This document shows, piece after piece, positions 18,565-27,434 of a stretch of DNA of 52,201 bases. Every line of letters starts with the position of its first letter. The first letter of the stretch is position 1. The position numbers were made by a program, and so were the translations under genes. The notes beneath the pieces were generated by a model. That model did no database searches. It saw only the letters and a program-made list of their open reading frames with translations, and was not told the origin of the DNA. Source of the stretch: Flavobacterium sp. (GTDB lineage Bacteria; Bacteroidota; Bacteroidia; Flavobacteriales; Flavobacteriaceae); assembly GCF_027533505.1 (NCBI RefSeq), contig NZ_JAPZUB010000028.1:1-52201 (forward strand), written 5' to 3'.

Positions 18565-20082
18565 ATGGAGAGAAATGATTTACATCGGCATTTGAATCGA
18601 CAAATTGATAAGTATTTGGCCGAACATGATTTTCAACACATTCCTCAATTGGAGGCGTTTATTGAAGTGATTAATCAAACCTATTTTAATTATGAAAAGG
18701 ACGCTGAATTGTTTGAACAATCGACCCTATTAAACGATAGAGAGTACTTTGAAGTGACCAAAAAGCTCCAAATTGAATTGCAGAAAAAACAGTTGTTTGA
18801 ATCGCAATTGGTAGCCTTAATTCAACAATTGAATGACGATTCTAAACCGTTGGAAGGTGAAACCAATTTACTGCAACTAATTCAAATTCTCAATCGTGAA
18901 ATCGATCAAAAAAGGATCTACCAAGAGCAATTAAATCAGGCCAAAATAGAGGCCGAAAATGCCAATGAGGCAAAGTCAGAGTTTCTCTCTATTATGAGTC
19001 ATGAAATTCGAACCCCCCTCAATGCGATTATCGGACTTGTGTACATTATGGAAAAAGAAGATACCCTACAAGGATATCAGGAAAACATTGAGGTACTCAA
19101 ACTTTCAGCTCAAAATCTGTTCTTACTTATCAATGATATTTTAGATTTTAATAAAATTGAAGCGGGTAAAATCGATTTGGAAAAAATTCCTTTTGATTTC
19201 AAGAGTCTAATCCAACAAATCGCGCGCGCCTTGCAAGCCCGTGCCAATGAAAACCTCAACAAAATTCGCTTACAAATCGACGAAAATTTTGTGTCGAATG
19301 TGGTAAGTGATCCGCTGCGGATGAATCAAATCATTACCAATCTAGTGTCCAATGCCATCAAATTCACGCAACAGGGGACCATCACAATTCGTGTGACACA
19401 ATTGGAGGTAGCCGGTGGAATTTCTACTTTCAAGGTTGAGGTGATTGATACAGGAATTGGTATCGATAAAAAGGAATTTACGTCAATTTTTGAAAAATTT
19501 TCACAAGCTGAAACCCGAACCTCTAGACAATTTGGGGGAACGGGACTCGGACTCGTGATCACCAAACGCTTATTGCATTTATTTGATTCCGATATCGCTT
19601 TTGAAAGTGAACTTGGAGTAGGGACAAATTTTTATTTCACCTTGAGTTTGCCTATTGATGCTCAGGCAAATACTTTCGATTTGCATGACGACGGACAAAC
19701 CGAAGTAATGCTTGACGGCCTCCGAATTCTATTGGTTGAGGACAATAAAATCAATATCAAAATTGCCGAGAAGATCATGAGCCATTGGGGTGTAGCAGTA
19801 GCCGTTGCTGAAAATGGTTTAATTGGTGTACAAATGCATCAACAGGGGAATTATGACGTAGTGTTAATGGATTTGTCGATGCCCGTGATGGATGGCTATG
19901 AAGCGACACGGATTATTCGGGAAACCGATGCTGATACTCCAATAATAGCATTAACGGCCTCAGCCTCTTTTGGCTACCTCGAACGTGCGCTTCAAGTTGG
20001 AATTAACGAATATATCATCAAGCCTTTCAATCCAAAAGAATTGAATTTGAAGTTGAAAAAGTTTAGTAAAAAACTCAGTTAG
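18565..20082 (+). CDS. soluble hybrid histidine kinase with receiver domain
   Basis: A 505-residue two-component kinase. Residues 1-135 are charged and helical, with a coiled coil (about 55-140) and no membrane span or PAS-like motif. HisKA has its phosphoacceptor His146 in SIMSHEIRTPLN. The HATPase domain shows ITNLVSNAIKF (N box), DTGIGI (G1), FEKFSQ and GTGLGL (G2). The C-terminal receiver has VEDN, phospho-Asp436 in VLMDLSMP, Thr464 and Lys486. No output domain follows, so phosphate must pass to another regulator or HPt protein. It is coupled to the upstream FIST gene, the likely ligand sensor. Confidence 0.93.
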   Translation: MERNDLHRHLNRQIDKYLAEHDFQHIPQLEAFIEVINQTYFNYEKDAELFEQSTLLNDREYFEVTKKLQIELQKKQLFESQLVALIQQLNDDSKPLEGETNLLQLIQILNREIDQKRIYQEQLNQAKIEAENANEAKSEFLSIMSHEIRTPLNAIIGLVYIMEKEDTLQGYQENIEVLKLSAQNLFLLINDILDFNKIEAGKIDLEKIPFDFKSLIQQIARALQARANENLNKIRLQIDENFVSNVVSDPLRMNQIITNLVSNAIKFTQQGTITIRVTQLEVAGGISTFKVEVIDTGIGIDKKEFTSIFEKFSQAETRTSRQFGGTGLGLVITKRLLHLFDSDIAFESELGVGTNFYFTLSLPIDAQANTFDLHDDGQTEVMLDGLRILLVEDNKINIKIAEKIMSHWGVAVAVAENGLIGVQMHQQGNYDVVLMDLSMPVMDGYEATRIIRETDADTPIIALTASASFGYLERALQVGINEYIIKPFNPKELNLKLKKFSKKLS

Positions 20083-20208
20083 TGGCAATAAATTTGTATT
20101 AAAAAAGGCAAAATCCTGTCAAAAACATTATTAATAACTTTCCTTTTTTTGCCTTCCAAAACCGCCTCGGAAACCTTATATTAGCTGAAATTCGTTACAA
20201 TTTGGAAT

Positions 20209-22062
20209 ATGGCTGAACAGGTGCAATATAATGAGGATAACATACGCTCACTCGACTGGAAAGAACACATCCGGATGCGTCCTGGGATGTACATCGGAAA
20301 GTTAGGTGACGGATCTTCGCCCGATGATGGTATTTATATTTTACTCAAAGAGGTCATCGACAACTGTATCGACGAATTTGTCATGGGTACAGGAAAAACC
20401 ATCGAAGTAACCATCAAAGACAAATTAGTCACCGTACGCGACTACGGTCGGGGTATTCCCCTTGGGAAAGTGGTGGATGTCGTGTCCAAAATGAATACCG
20501 GTGGGAAATACGATTCCAAAGCCTTCAAAAAATCGGTAGGTTTGAACGGAGTCGGTACGAAAGCGGTGAATGCGTTGTCGAACTTTTTCCGTGTGGAATC
20601 CGTGCGGGATAACCAACAAAAGGCGGCGGAATTTTCTGCGGGGAATCTAACGGTGGAAGAGGACATCCAAGAATCGACCAAGCGCCGGGGAACCAAAGTG
20701 TCGTTTATCGCCGACGATACCATTTTCAAAAATTACAAATACCGCAACGAGTATGTGGTGCGGATGTTGAAAAACTATTGTTACCTCAATACGGGGCTAA
20801 CGATTTATTTCAATGGCGAAAAATACTACTCGGATTACGGTCTGAAAGATTTATTACAAGAAACCATCACCGAAGAAGATTCGGTTTATTCGATCATTCA
20901 TTTGGTTGGGGAGGATATCGAATTGGCACTTACCCACAGTAAAACGCAATATTCAGAAGAATACCATTCCTTCGTAAACGGACAAAATACGACACAAGGG
21001 GGAACACACTTAAATGCATTTCGCGAATCGGTGGTCAAAACCATTCGTGATTTTTACAATAAAAACTTCGAAGCGTCGGATATTCGTAAGTCCATTGTCG
21101 CTGCTATTTCCGTTAAGGTCGAAGAACCCGTGTTCGAGTCCCAAACCAAAACGAAATTAGGGTCAACCGATATTGGACCCAATGGCCCTTCGATTCGAAC
21201 CTTTATCAACGATTTCGTATCAACCAAACTGGATAATTATTTGCATAAAAATCCAGATGCCGCCGAAGCCTTGTTGAAAAAAATCTTACAGGCCGAACGG
21301 GAGCGTAAAGAACTTTCGGGTATTCGTAAGTTAGCACGTGATCGGGCCAAAAAAGCGAGTTTACACAATAAAAAACTCCGCGATTGCCGTATCCATCTTA
21401 CCGATACCAAAAACGAGCGCTGCCTAGAAAGTACCTTATTCATCACCGAGGGAGACTCCGCTTCGGGTTCGATCACCAAAAGTCGGGACGTGAATACGCA
21501 AGCCGTGTTTAGTTTGCGCGGAAAACCGTTGAACTCCTATGGGATGTCCAAAAAAATCGTGTACGAAAACGAAGAATTTAACTTGCTCCAAGCGGCTTTA
21601 GATATTGAAGAAGATTACGACAGCTTGCGCTACAACAACATTGTCATTGCCACCGATGCCGACGTCGACGGGATGCACATTCGCTTGTTGTTGATTACGT
21701 TTTTCTTGCAGTTTTTCCCCGAATTAATCAAAGAAGGCCATTTGTTCATTTTGCAAACGCCCTTGTTCCGGGTGCGCAATAAAAAAGAAACCATTTATTG
21801 TTACAGCGACGAAGAACGTGTTGCCGCTATTGAAAAACTGAAACCCAAACCCGAAATCACCCGATTCAAAGGATTAGGTGAAATTTCACCCGATGAGTTC
21901 AAATATTTCATAGGAGAAGATATCCGACTTGATCCCGTGATGTTGGATAAAGCCACGTCGATTGAGACCTTGTTGGAGTTTTATATGGGTAAAAATACCC
22001 CAGACCGTCAAGATTTCATTATCAATAACTTGAAAGTGGAATTGGATGTGTTGGAGAATTAA
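20209..22062 (+). CDS. parE: DNA topoisomerase IV subunit B
   Basis: ATPase subunit of topoisomerase IV, 617 residues. The GHKL fold shows [18 protein letters not shown] and [15 protein letters not shown]. The transducer domain follows, then the TOPRIM domain with TEGDSASGS and DADVDGMHI, and the C-terminal [10 protein letters not shown] tail. It lacks the ~170-residue insertion typical of many Gram-negative GyrB proteins, and pairs with a subunit A gene downstream (151-base gap with no terminator). Naming as ParE rather than a second GyrB rests on length and pairing; in Bacteroidota databases these genes are usually called topoisomerase IV. Confidence 0.93.
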   Translation: MAEQVQYNEDNIRSLDWKEHIRMRPGMYIGKLGDGSSPDDGIYILLKEVIDNCIDEFVMGTGKTIEVTIKDKLVTVRDYGRGIPLGKVVDVVSKMNTGGKYDSKAFKKSVGLNGVGTKAVNALSNFFRVESVRDNQQKAAEFSAGNLTVEEDIQESTKRRGTKVSFIADDTIFKNYKYRNEYVVRMLKNYCYLNTGLTIYFNGEKYYSDYGLKDLLQETITEEDSVYSIIHLVGEDIELALTHSKTQYSEEYHSFVNGQNTTQGGTHLNAFRESVVKTIRDFYNKNFEASDIRKSIVAAISVKVEEPVFESQTKTKLGSTDIGPNGPSIRTFINDFVSTKLDNYLHKNPDAAEALLKKILQAERERKELSGIRKLARDRAKKASLHNKKLRDCRIHLTDTKNERCLESTLFITEGDSASGSITKSRDVNTQAVFSLRGKPLNSYGMSKKIVYENEEFNLLQAALDIEEDYDSLRYNNIVIATDADVDGMHIRLLLITFFLQFFPELIKEGHLFILQTPLFRVRNKKETIYCYSDEERVAAIEKLKPKPEITRFKGLGEISPDEFKYFIGEDIRLDPVMLDKATSIETLLEFYMGKNTPDRQDFIINNLKVELDVLEN

Positions 22063-22175
22063 GCTGCTGCGCTACGAAGTTTCTGAGTAGCTGAGCGAGA
22101 GGTTGTTAAATGAAAGAAAAATAATTATAAGCACGAAGTCATAGAAGTTATTGAGGTATTGGATCTAGGTTCAAG

Positions 22176-22208
22176 CTTAGTGACTTAGCGACTTAGCGAC
22201 TTAGAAGC
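22176..22208 (+). repeat. drifted 8-base words between parE and parC
   Basis: Three consecutive near-identical words of the form GACTTAGC, flanked by variants. The remaining gap (22063-22175) shows no gene, promoter of quality or terminator. Confidence 0.7.
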
Positions 22209-22213
22209 TAAAT

Positions 22214-24934
22214 ATGAAAGACGAAGAAGAGGATATTGTTCCCCATAAAGACGGATCGCCAGACGATTCAGGAAACGATGCGCCGCAAGAGCAAACCGAA
22301 GAGGGCTTTGACGAGGTAATTCGTCCCGCTTCGGGGAGTCATTTTTACGAAAACGACGAAAATCCAGAAGATACCATTACCAAAGTAACGGGTATGTACA
22401 AGGATTGGTTCTTGGATTACGCCTCGTATGTCATCCTAGAGCGTGCCGTTCCTGCGATTGAAGACGGATTCAAACCCGTGCAACGACGTATTATGCACTC
22501 CATGAAAGAGTTGGACGATGGGCGCTACAACAAAGTGGCGAATATCGTCGGACATACCATGCAGTACCATCCACACGGCGATGCGAGTATCGGCGATGCC
22601 ATTGTGCAAATTGGTCAAAAAGATTTGCTCATCGATATGCAAGGAAACTGGGGAAATATTCTCACCGGAGATGGTGCCGCAGCGTCCCGTTATATCGAGG
22701 CACGTATTTCCAAATTGGGGCAGGATATCTTGTATTCCCCCAAAGTGACTAACTGGCAACTGAGTTATGACGGTCGTAAAAATGAGCCGATCCATTTGCC
22801 CGTAAAGTTTCCATTGTTATTAGCGCAAGGGGCGGAAGGGATTGCCGTAGGGTTGTCTACCAAGATTTTACCGCACAATTTCAACGAACTCATCGATGCG
22901 TCCATCAAAGTCTTAAAGGGGAAATCGTTTACATTATATCCTGATTTTCCCACAGCGGGTATTGCCGATATGTCCAATTACAACGATGGGATGCGCGGTG
23001 GCCGTGTTCGGGTTCGTGCCAAAATCTCCCAATTGGACAAACAAACCTTGGTGATTACCCAAATTCCGTTTTCTACCAATACGTCGACCTTGATTGATAG
23101 TATTTTGAAAGCCAATGAAAAAGGGAAAATTAAAGTCAAAAAGATTGAAGACAATACCGCGGCCGAAGTCGAAATTTTGATACATCTTCCGCCCGGTGTG
23201 TCTCCTGATAAAACCATTGATGCCTTGTATGCGTTTACCGCGTGTGAAACCTCTATTGCACCACTGGGCTGTGTGATTGTCGATAACAATCCGGTATTCA
23301 TGGGCGTTTCGGAAATGTTGCGCATTTCTACAGAACGCACTAAGAACTTACTCAAGCGCGAGTTGGAAATCCAGCTGGACGAACTTGAAAATAAATGGCA
23401 TTTGTCTACCTTGGAGAAGATTTTCATTCGGGAAGAAATGTACATCGATTTCAAATTGTATTCCGATCGTGAAAACTTATACCAATACTTATACCAGCGT
23501 TTTGAGCCGTTTAAAAAGGACTTTGTGCGCGATATCCACGATGACGATTTGCAAAAGCTGACCCAGATTCCGATGATTCGAATCACGCGATTTGACTCGG
23601 ATAAGGCCGATGACGCGATTGCCAAATTGGAGGCCGAAATGGAGCAAGTGAAACACGACTTGGAGCATTTGACCGAATATGCCATTGCCTTTTTCCAAAC
23701 CATTAAAGACAAATACGGCAAAGGTCGGGAGCGCCAAACGGAAATCCGCAACTTCGATACCATTGAAGCGACGAAAGTGGTGTTACGCAATACCAAATTA
23801 TACGTAAATCGCGAAGAAGGGTTCATTGGAACAAGTTTGAAACGCGATGAATACGTAGCCGATTGCTCGGATATCGATGACGTGATTGTCTTTCTGCGCG
23901 ATGGAAAAATGATGATTACCAAAGTGGACGATAAAAAGTTCATCGGGAAAGACATTATCCATGTGGCGGTATTTGACAAAAACGACAAGCGTACGATCTA
24001 CAATATGATCTACCGCGACGGGAAAAATGGCGCCTCGTTCATCAAACGATTCAATGTAAGTGGCGTGACCCGCGATAAGTTGTACGACTTAACCCAAGAA
24101 AAAGCGGGCAGTATGGTCTTGTATTTCTCTGCCAATCCCAATGGAGAAGCAGAAACCGTGACCATTTTGTTACGTCAAGTCGGTAGTGTAAAAAAATTGA
24201 AATGGGATGTTGACTTTGCCGATATCATGATTAAGGGTCGGGCCTCACGCGGAAACACCGTGAGTAAATACCCGATTAAGAAAATTGAATTGAAAGAGAA
24301 AGGAATTTCGACACTACGTCCGCGAAAAGTGTGGTTTGACGATACGGTACAACGCTTGAATGTCGATGGAAGGGGCGAACTCTTGGGCGAATTCAAACCC
24401 AACGATCGTTTGTTGATTATCAACCAAAGTGGAAAACTGAAAACGATCATCCCTGAGTTAACGACCCATTTTGACGAAGACATGATCGTGTTGGAGAAAT
24501 GGAATCCGAAGAAGCCAATTTCCTGTATTTATTATGACGGCGAAAAAGAGCGCTATTTTGTCAAACGTTTCTTGGTGGAGAATGAGAACAAAGAGGAACT
24601 CTTTATTTCAGAACATGAGAAATCGCAATTGGAAATTGTTTCCACCGATTGGCGTCCTGTGGCTGAGGTGATTTATGCCAAAGTAAAGGGCGTGCAAAAG
24701 GAAAATCAGGTGGTCGATTTGGAGCAGTTTATTGCAATAAAAGGCATTAAAGCGCTCGGAAATCAATTGACAGCCGATAAATTGAAACAAGTGAATTTAC
24801 TGGATCCGTTGCCGTATGAAGAACCCGAGGAAGAGCCCGAAGTGTCGGCATCTTCAGAAGGGGAAGAAGGCGAAAATCCCGATATTCCTACTGAATTGGA
24901 CGATGACGGTCAAATTACGTTGGCCTTAGAATAG
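22214..24934 (+). CDS. parC: DNA topoisomerase IV subunit A
   Basis: DNA cleavage and religation subunit, 906 residues, long for ParC. Residues 1-50 are an acidic extension (DEEEDIVPHKDGSPDDSG). The winged-helix domain follows, with the catalytic Tyr160 in AAASRYIEARIS and the quinolone-region GHTMQYHPHGDAS near 113-126. The coiled-coil tower lies in the middle and the beta-pinwheel C-terminal domain covers about 530-850. The last ~50 residues are acidic again (EEPEEEPEVSASSEGEEGE). It follows parE and ends with a strong terminator. Confidence 0.93.
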   Translation: MKDEEEDIVPHKDGSPDDSGNDAPQEQTEEGFDEVIRPASGSHFYENDENPEDTITKVTGMYKDWFLDYASYVILERAVPAIEDGFKPVQRRIMHSMKELDDGRYNKVANIVGHTMQYHPHGDASIGDAIVQIGQKDLLIDMQGNWGNILTGDGAAASRYIEARISKLGQDILYSPKVTNWQLSYDGRKNEPIHLPVKFPLLLAQGAEGIAVGLSTKILPHNFNELIDASIKVLKGKSFTLYPDFPTAGIADMSNYNDGMRGGRVRVRAKISQLDKQTLVITQIPFSTNTSTLIDSILKANEKGKIKVKKIEDNTAAEVEILIHLPPGVSPDKTIDALYAFTACETSIAPLGCVIVDNNPVFMGVSEMLRISTERTKNLLKRELEIQLDELENKWHLSTLEKIFIREEMYIDFKLYSDRENLYQYLYQRFEPFKKDFVRDIHDDDLQKLTQIPMIRITRFDSDKADDAIAKLEAEMEQVKHDLEHLTEYAIAFFQTIKDKYGKGRERQTEIRNFDTIEATKVVLRNTKLYVNREEGFIGTSLKRDEYVADCSDIDDVIVFLRDGKMMITKVDDKKFIGKDIIHVAVFDKNDKRTIYNMIYRDGKNGASFIKRFNVSGVTRDKLYDLTQEKAGSMVLYFSANPNGEAETVTILLRQVGSVKKLKWDVDFADIMIKGRASRGNTVSKYPIKKIELKEKGISTLRPRKVWFDDTVQRLNVDGRGELLGEFKPNDRLLIINQSGKLKTIIPELTTHFDEDMIVLEKWNPKKPISCIYYDGEKERYFVKRFLVENENKEELFISEHEKSQLEIVSTDWRPVAEVIYAKVKGVQKENQVVDLEQFIAIKGIKALGNQLTADKLKQVNLLDPLPYEEPEEEPEVSASSEGEEGENPDIPTELDDDGQITLALE

Positions 24935-24940
24935 TAAAGA

Positions 24941-24968
24941 AAACCTGCTGGAATGAGCAGGTTTTTTT
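24941..24968 (+). terminator. terminator of parC
   Basis: Perfect nine-base stem AAACCTGCT / AGCAGGTTT with a six-base loop and a T-run, six bases after the parC stop. Confidence 0.88.
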
Positions 24969-25016
24969 GGTTCAAGTTGGGAACGGACTGCAAATTTTTG
25001 TGAGGTTTTCATTAGC

Positions 25017-25038
25017 ATACCAATTTTTGGTATATTTG
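25017..25038 (+). promoter_or_regulatory. operator palindrome overlapping promoter of the toxin-antitoxin pair
   Basis: ATACCAA and TTGGTAT form perfect seven-base arms around TTT at 25017-25033. The right arm overlaps TATATTTG (25031-25038), a match to the TAnnTTTG -7 element. Ribbon-helix-helix antitoxins commonly repress their own promoter through such sites, so this is the expected autoregulatory operator. Confidence 0.6.
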
Positions 25039-25053
25039 ATAAAAAGAAACGAT

Positions 25054-25296
25054 ATGGCAAAAAACACTTCCATATTATTAGGTGATTATTTTGAGAATTT
25101 TGTAAACGAAGAGATTGCCTCAGGACGCTACAGTTCGGTGAGTGAAGTGGTGCGTTCAGCACTCCGATTACTCGAAGTTGAAGAACAAAAAATTAAAAAA
25201 TTACGAGCAGAAATAGAATTAGGTGAAGCAAGCGGGATGATCGCTGATTTTGATGCAGAAGCACATTTGGCAAAGCTTCAAAAGAAACATGAATGA
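25054..25296 (+). CDS. type II antitoxin, ParD family
   Basis: An 80-residue antitoxin. The N-terminal half is a ribbon-helix-helix DNA-binding fold (TSILLGDYFENFVNEEI, then RYSSVSEVVRSALRLLE), and the charged C-terminal half (EEQKIKKLRAEIELGEASG) should wrap the toxin. The ATG at 25054 is chosen because the frame upstream to 24967 runs back through the promoter, operator and parC terminator. The stop overlaps the toxin start by ATGA, the usual coupling in these modules. A palindrome just upstream is the likely target for autorepression. Confidence 0.88.
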   Translation: MAKNTSILLGDYFENFVNEEIASGRYSSVSEVVRSALRLLEVEEQKIKKLRAEIELGEASGMIADFDAEAHLAKLQKKHE

Positions 25297-25589
25297 AAGC
25301 CACCTTTCGGATTAGTGCCAAAGCACGTGAAGATATTGATACTATTTGGCGCTATACATTTGAAAACTGGTCGCTAAATCAGGCCAATTATTATTACCGT
25401 TTGTTGTTTCAGGAAATCAATACTATAGTTAGTGATGTAAATTGCGGGAAAGATATTGGGTTCATAAAACCAGGTTACCGTCAATTTAAAGTGAAATCCC
25501 ATTTGATTATTTATCGTATTGCTGAAGATGGAATTGTAGAAGTTATCCGTGTTTTGCATCAAATGATGGATATTTCCAATCAAATTTGA
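25293..25589 (+). CDS. type II toxin, RelE/ParE family
   Basis: A 98-residue protein with the RelE/ParE fold: FRISAKAREDIDTIWRYTFENW at the N-terminus, then DVNCGKDIGFIKPGYRQFKVKSHLIIYRI and the C-terminal VEVIRVLHQMMDI. The pattern KSHLIIYRI followed by VIRVLHQ is typical of ParE rather than ribosome-cutting RelE. ParE toxins act on DNA gyrase; the exact target here is unknown. It is translationally coupled to the ParD-like antitoxin, and a structured repeat begins within five bases of its stop. Confidence 0.88.
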   Translation: MKATFRISAKAREDIDTIWRYTFENWSLNQANYYYRLLFQEINTIVSDVNCGKDIGFIKPGYRQFKVKSHLIIYRIAEDGIVEVIRVLHQMMDISNQI

Positions 25590-25593
25590 TAAA

Positions 25594-25688
25594 CGCACCC
25601 AACCCGCGTTAGGGATGGGAGCAAGGTACCCTGCCGTAGCCGTAGGCAGGCCGGTACCGCGGACAGCCCGGCGGGAACCGCAACGCCC
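25594..25688 (+). repeat. structured intergenic repeat, copy 3
   Basis: Contains TTAGGGATGGGAGC, a GGTACC-CTGCC / GGCAG-GGTACC hairpin, then CGCGGACAGCCCGGCGGGAA. It lies immediately after the toxin gene in the sense direction, before the TerC terminator. Confidence 0.7.
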
Positions 25689-25714
25689 AAAAAAAAGCAC
25701 CCCGAAAGGTGCTT
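25689..25714 (-). terminator. terminator of the terC gene
   Basis: On the minus strand AAGCACC pairs with GGTGCTT around a six-base loop and is followed by a run of T. It begins about six bases after the terC stop. Confidence 0.8.
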
Positions 25715-25719
25715 CTGTA

Positions 25720-26574
25720 TTAATTGGTAATATCGGTATCTTTTAGTTTTTCGTCGTGGATGGTATTGTTGCGTAATTGAACCGGTTTTTTGCTCGTTTT
25801 TTTCATTTTCATGTTCAAAAATTCTACAAAAAGCGAGAAGAAAATCGCGAAGTACAAATACCCTTTGGGGATGCTGTGGACTTCGTTGTGGCCGAAGAAG
25901 GTGAAATGCGCAAGGTGTGACCCCTCGGCGAGCAACATGACACCGATTAAGATAAGGAACGACAAACCGAGAATTTGAATCGTAGGGTGCTCGTTGACGA
26001 ACTTCGATACGGGTCCCGCGAAAATCATCATAATAATAATCGAAATCACAACCGATAGAATCATGATAAGGATGGCAGCTTCACCAAACCCTTTCGGAGC
26101 GGGATCGCTACTTACCAAACCGACAGCCGTGAGAATACTGTCAAATGAGAATACGATATTTAAAAGGGCAATTTGAAGAATGGCACCCGACAAGGAGGTG
26201 GAGGCTTTACCGCTTTCACTTTCCTCTTCACCCTCGAGTTTATGGTGAATTTCGGTCACCGATTTGTACAATAGAAAGAGTCCCCCAGCAAAAATAATCA
26301 AACTTTGTCCCGTTATTTGTCCCGAGAGGAAGCCCCAATCGAAATCAAAAATAGTGGCTTTCAAACTCATAACCCAAGTAATACCGAAAAGTAGCACGAT
26401 ACGAAAGGCCATCGCCAAAATTAATCCGATGCGGCGGGCTTTGGGCTGGTCTTCGGCTTTGAGTTTTCCTGAAACAATCGATAAAAAGACAATGTTGTCG
26501 ATTCCGAGAATAATCTCCAGAAACGTAAGTGTCAATAACGCAATGAGCGCATTGGACGAAAATAAAATTTCCAT
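25720..26574 (-). CDS. TerC family integral membrane protein
   Basis: A 284-residue protein with about seven to eight membrane segments. Family motifs are LEIILGIDNIVFLSIV near residue 19-34 and NIVFSFDSILTAVGL near 140, with the buried acidic residues (Asp26, Asp145 region) expected to bind metal. TerC/Alx proteins are linked to manganese export and to metal loading of exported proteins; the tellurite name is historical. The C-terminus is a short charged tail after the last span. It is the last gene of a minus-strand run and has its own terminator. Confidence 0.92.
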   Translation of the reverse strand: MEILFSSNALIALLTLTFLEIILGIDNIVFLSIVSGKLKAEDQPKARRIGLILAMAFRIVLLFGITWVMSLKATIFDFDWGFLSGQITGQSLIIFAGGLFLLYKSVTEIHHKLEGEEESESGKASTSLSGAILQIALLNIVFSFDSILTAVGLVSSDPAPKGFGEAAILIMILSVVISIIIMMIFAGPVSKFVNEHPTIQILGLSFLILIGVMLLAEGSHLAHFTFFGHNEVHSIPKGYLYFAIFFSLFVEFLNMKMKKTSKKPVQLRNNTIHDEKLKDTDITN

Positions 26575-26613
26575 GTAAGGTTAGGTTTAGGTTTTCAGTC
26601 GGTTGTACGCAAA

Positions 26614-26991
26614 TCAATCGCGTTTTGTTACGGTTCCGAGTTGTTTATTGACATCGCCCACGAAGGAATATTCCATAATGTATTGATTGTCTTTGGTTTC
26701 GACAATTTTCATGCTGATGGCTTTTTTTTCTTCGCGGTTCCGTGGATTTTTTTTCTGAATAATGAGTTCGCAATCGTTCACCCAGCGGACATTGGCGGTA
26801 TCGGTGCGCCCTTGATAGGTTTCAATTTGTTCGTCGGCCGTGCGCACAAAGCGGGTGGTGTCCGACTTCCCATTGATGGTTTGTACAAACTCGAAGGTAC
26901 CGGTTTTAAAATCAGTACAATTGCATTCCGGCATTTTCTGACAGGCCGAAACGGTGAGGAGGAATAAAAGAATACCAGTAATTTTTTTCAT
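26614..26991 (-). CDS. small lipoprotein of a Flavobacteriia family
   Basis: A 125-residue lipoprotein starting at MKKITGILLFLLTVSACQK, with the lipid-carrying Cys at 17. The mature part holds CNCTDFKTGTFEF and later VRWVNDCELIIQKKNPRN and EYSFVGDVNKQLGTV, a compact beta-rich domain. I recall that such proteins are often labelled 'DNA topoisomerase IV' in Flavobacteriia records; nothing here resembles a topoisomerase, and the label should not be copied. The start at 26991 is preferred: the frame upstream to 27030 begins with GTG and lies within a repeat. Confidence 0.82.
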   Translation of the reverse strand: MKKITGILLFLLTVSACQKMPECNCTDFKTGTFEFVQTINGKSDTTRFVRTADEQIETYQGRTDTANVRWVNDCELIIQKKNPRNREEKKAISMKIVETKDNQYIMEYSFVGDVNKQLGTVTKRD

Positions 26992-26999
26992 AATTTTTT

Positions 27000-27079
27000 G
27001 TAGCAGTTCCTGCTGTACGCTGTATCTCACTTCGTAAACTCCGTGAGGATGCCGCTTCCATCAGGGCTAGGGGTTAAGG
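27000..27079 (-). repeat. structured intergenic repeat, copy 4
   Basis: On the minus strand it reads CCTAGCCCTGATGGAAGCGGCATCC, given here only in outline, then a TCAC / GTGA stem, and GATACAGCGTACAGCAGGAA. It is the cleanest copy in the window and helps to define the family ends. It lies between the DUF6095-like gene and the lipoprotein gene, in the sense direction. Confidence 0.75.
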
Positions 27080-27167
27080 GTTCAATGCGTGTTTTGTGAA
27101 CAGGTTGGGAGTCATCATTTTGAAAGACACTATTTACGATGACTAGGCCCTTATCGGGGATTTCCAT
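27027..27167 (-). CDS. candidate 46-residue protein, unrecognised
   Basis: An open frame of 46 residues beginning MEIPDKGLVIVNSV. Its ATG lies within the last six codons of the DUF6095-like gene, the usual arrangement for translational coupling. The first 30 residues look protein-like, but the last ~16 (LTPSPDGSGILTEF) are simply the translation of a structured repeat copy, so the frame may be a chance extension or a gene whose tail was replaced by the repeat. No family is recognised. Confidence 0.3.
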   Translation of the reverse strand: MEIPDKGLVIVNSVFQNDDSQPVHKTRIEPLTPSPDGSGILTEFTK

Positions 27168-27381
27168 CAAAGAGTGCTTTCATCATCGTTTGCAACCCTT
27201 TGAAGGCTAAAAACACCGAGGTGATACAAATGCCACACCCGAGGGCTAATACCAAATAATGCCAATTCGTGTGTTTGTTCATAAACGCATTGTACATTAC
27301 ACTGGGACCGATGAACATGAGCGGCAACGCTCCGAAGAGGTATTTGATGCCTGTGGCTAAGAGGGTTTTGTTGGTACTCAT
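27151..27381 (-). CDS. small membrane protein, DUF6095-like
   Basis: A 76-residue protein with two membrane segments (about 10-30 and 41-61), starting MSTNKTLLATGIKYL and including GPSVMYNAFMNK. The pattern matches the Flavobacteriia family I know as DUF6095, found next to murQ; that recall supports the call. A small cytoplasmic C-terminus follows (GLQTMMKALFDGNPR). No function is known. It follows murQ with a 53-base gap made of drifted words. Confidence 0.75.
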   Translation of the reverse strand: MSTNKTLLATGIKYLFGALPLMFIGPSVMYNAFMNKHTNWHYLVLALGCGICITSVFLAFKGLQTMMKALFDGNPR

Positions 27382-27390
27382 TTTTAAAAG

Positions 27391-27415
27391 TTATGAATTA
27401 TGAGTTATGAGTTTT
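27391..27415 (+). repeat. drifted 7-8-base words, murQ side
   Basis: TTATGAA, TTATGAG, TTATGAG in a row, then AT-rich sequence up to the murQ stop. It lies between murQ and the DUF6095-like gene. Confidence 0.65.
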
Positions 27416-27434
27416 GGAACCCAATATTTATCAT

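Noticed and set aside
22978..23988. 336-residue antisense frame inside parC
   Set aside because: Serine-rich shadow of the parC coding frame on the opposite strand, with no independent evidence.
25374..25700. 108-residue antisense frame across the toxin and repeat copy 3
   Set aside because: Runs through a repeat hairpin and the toxin gene; shadow.
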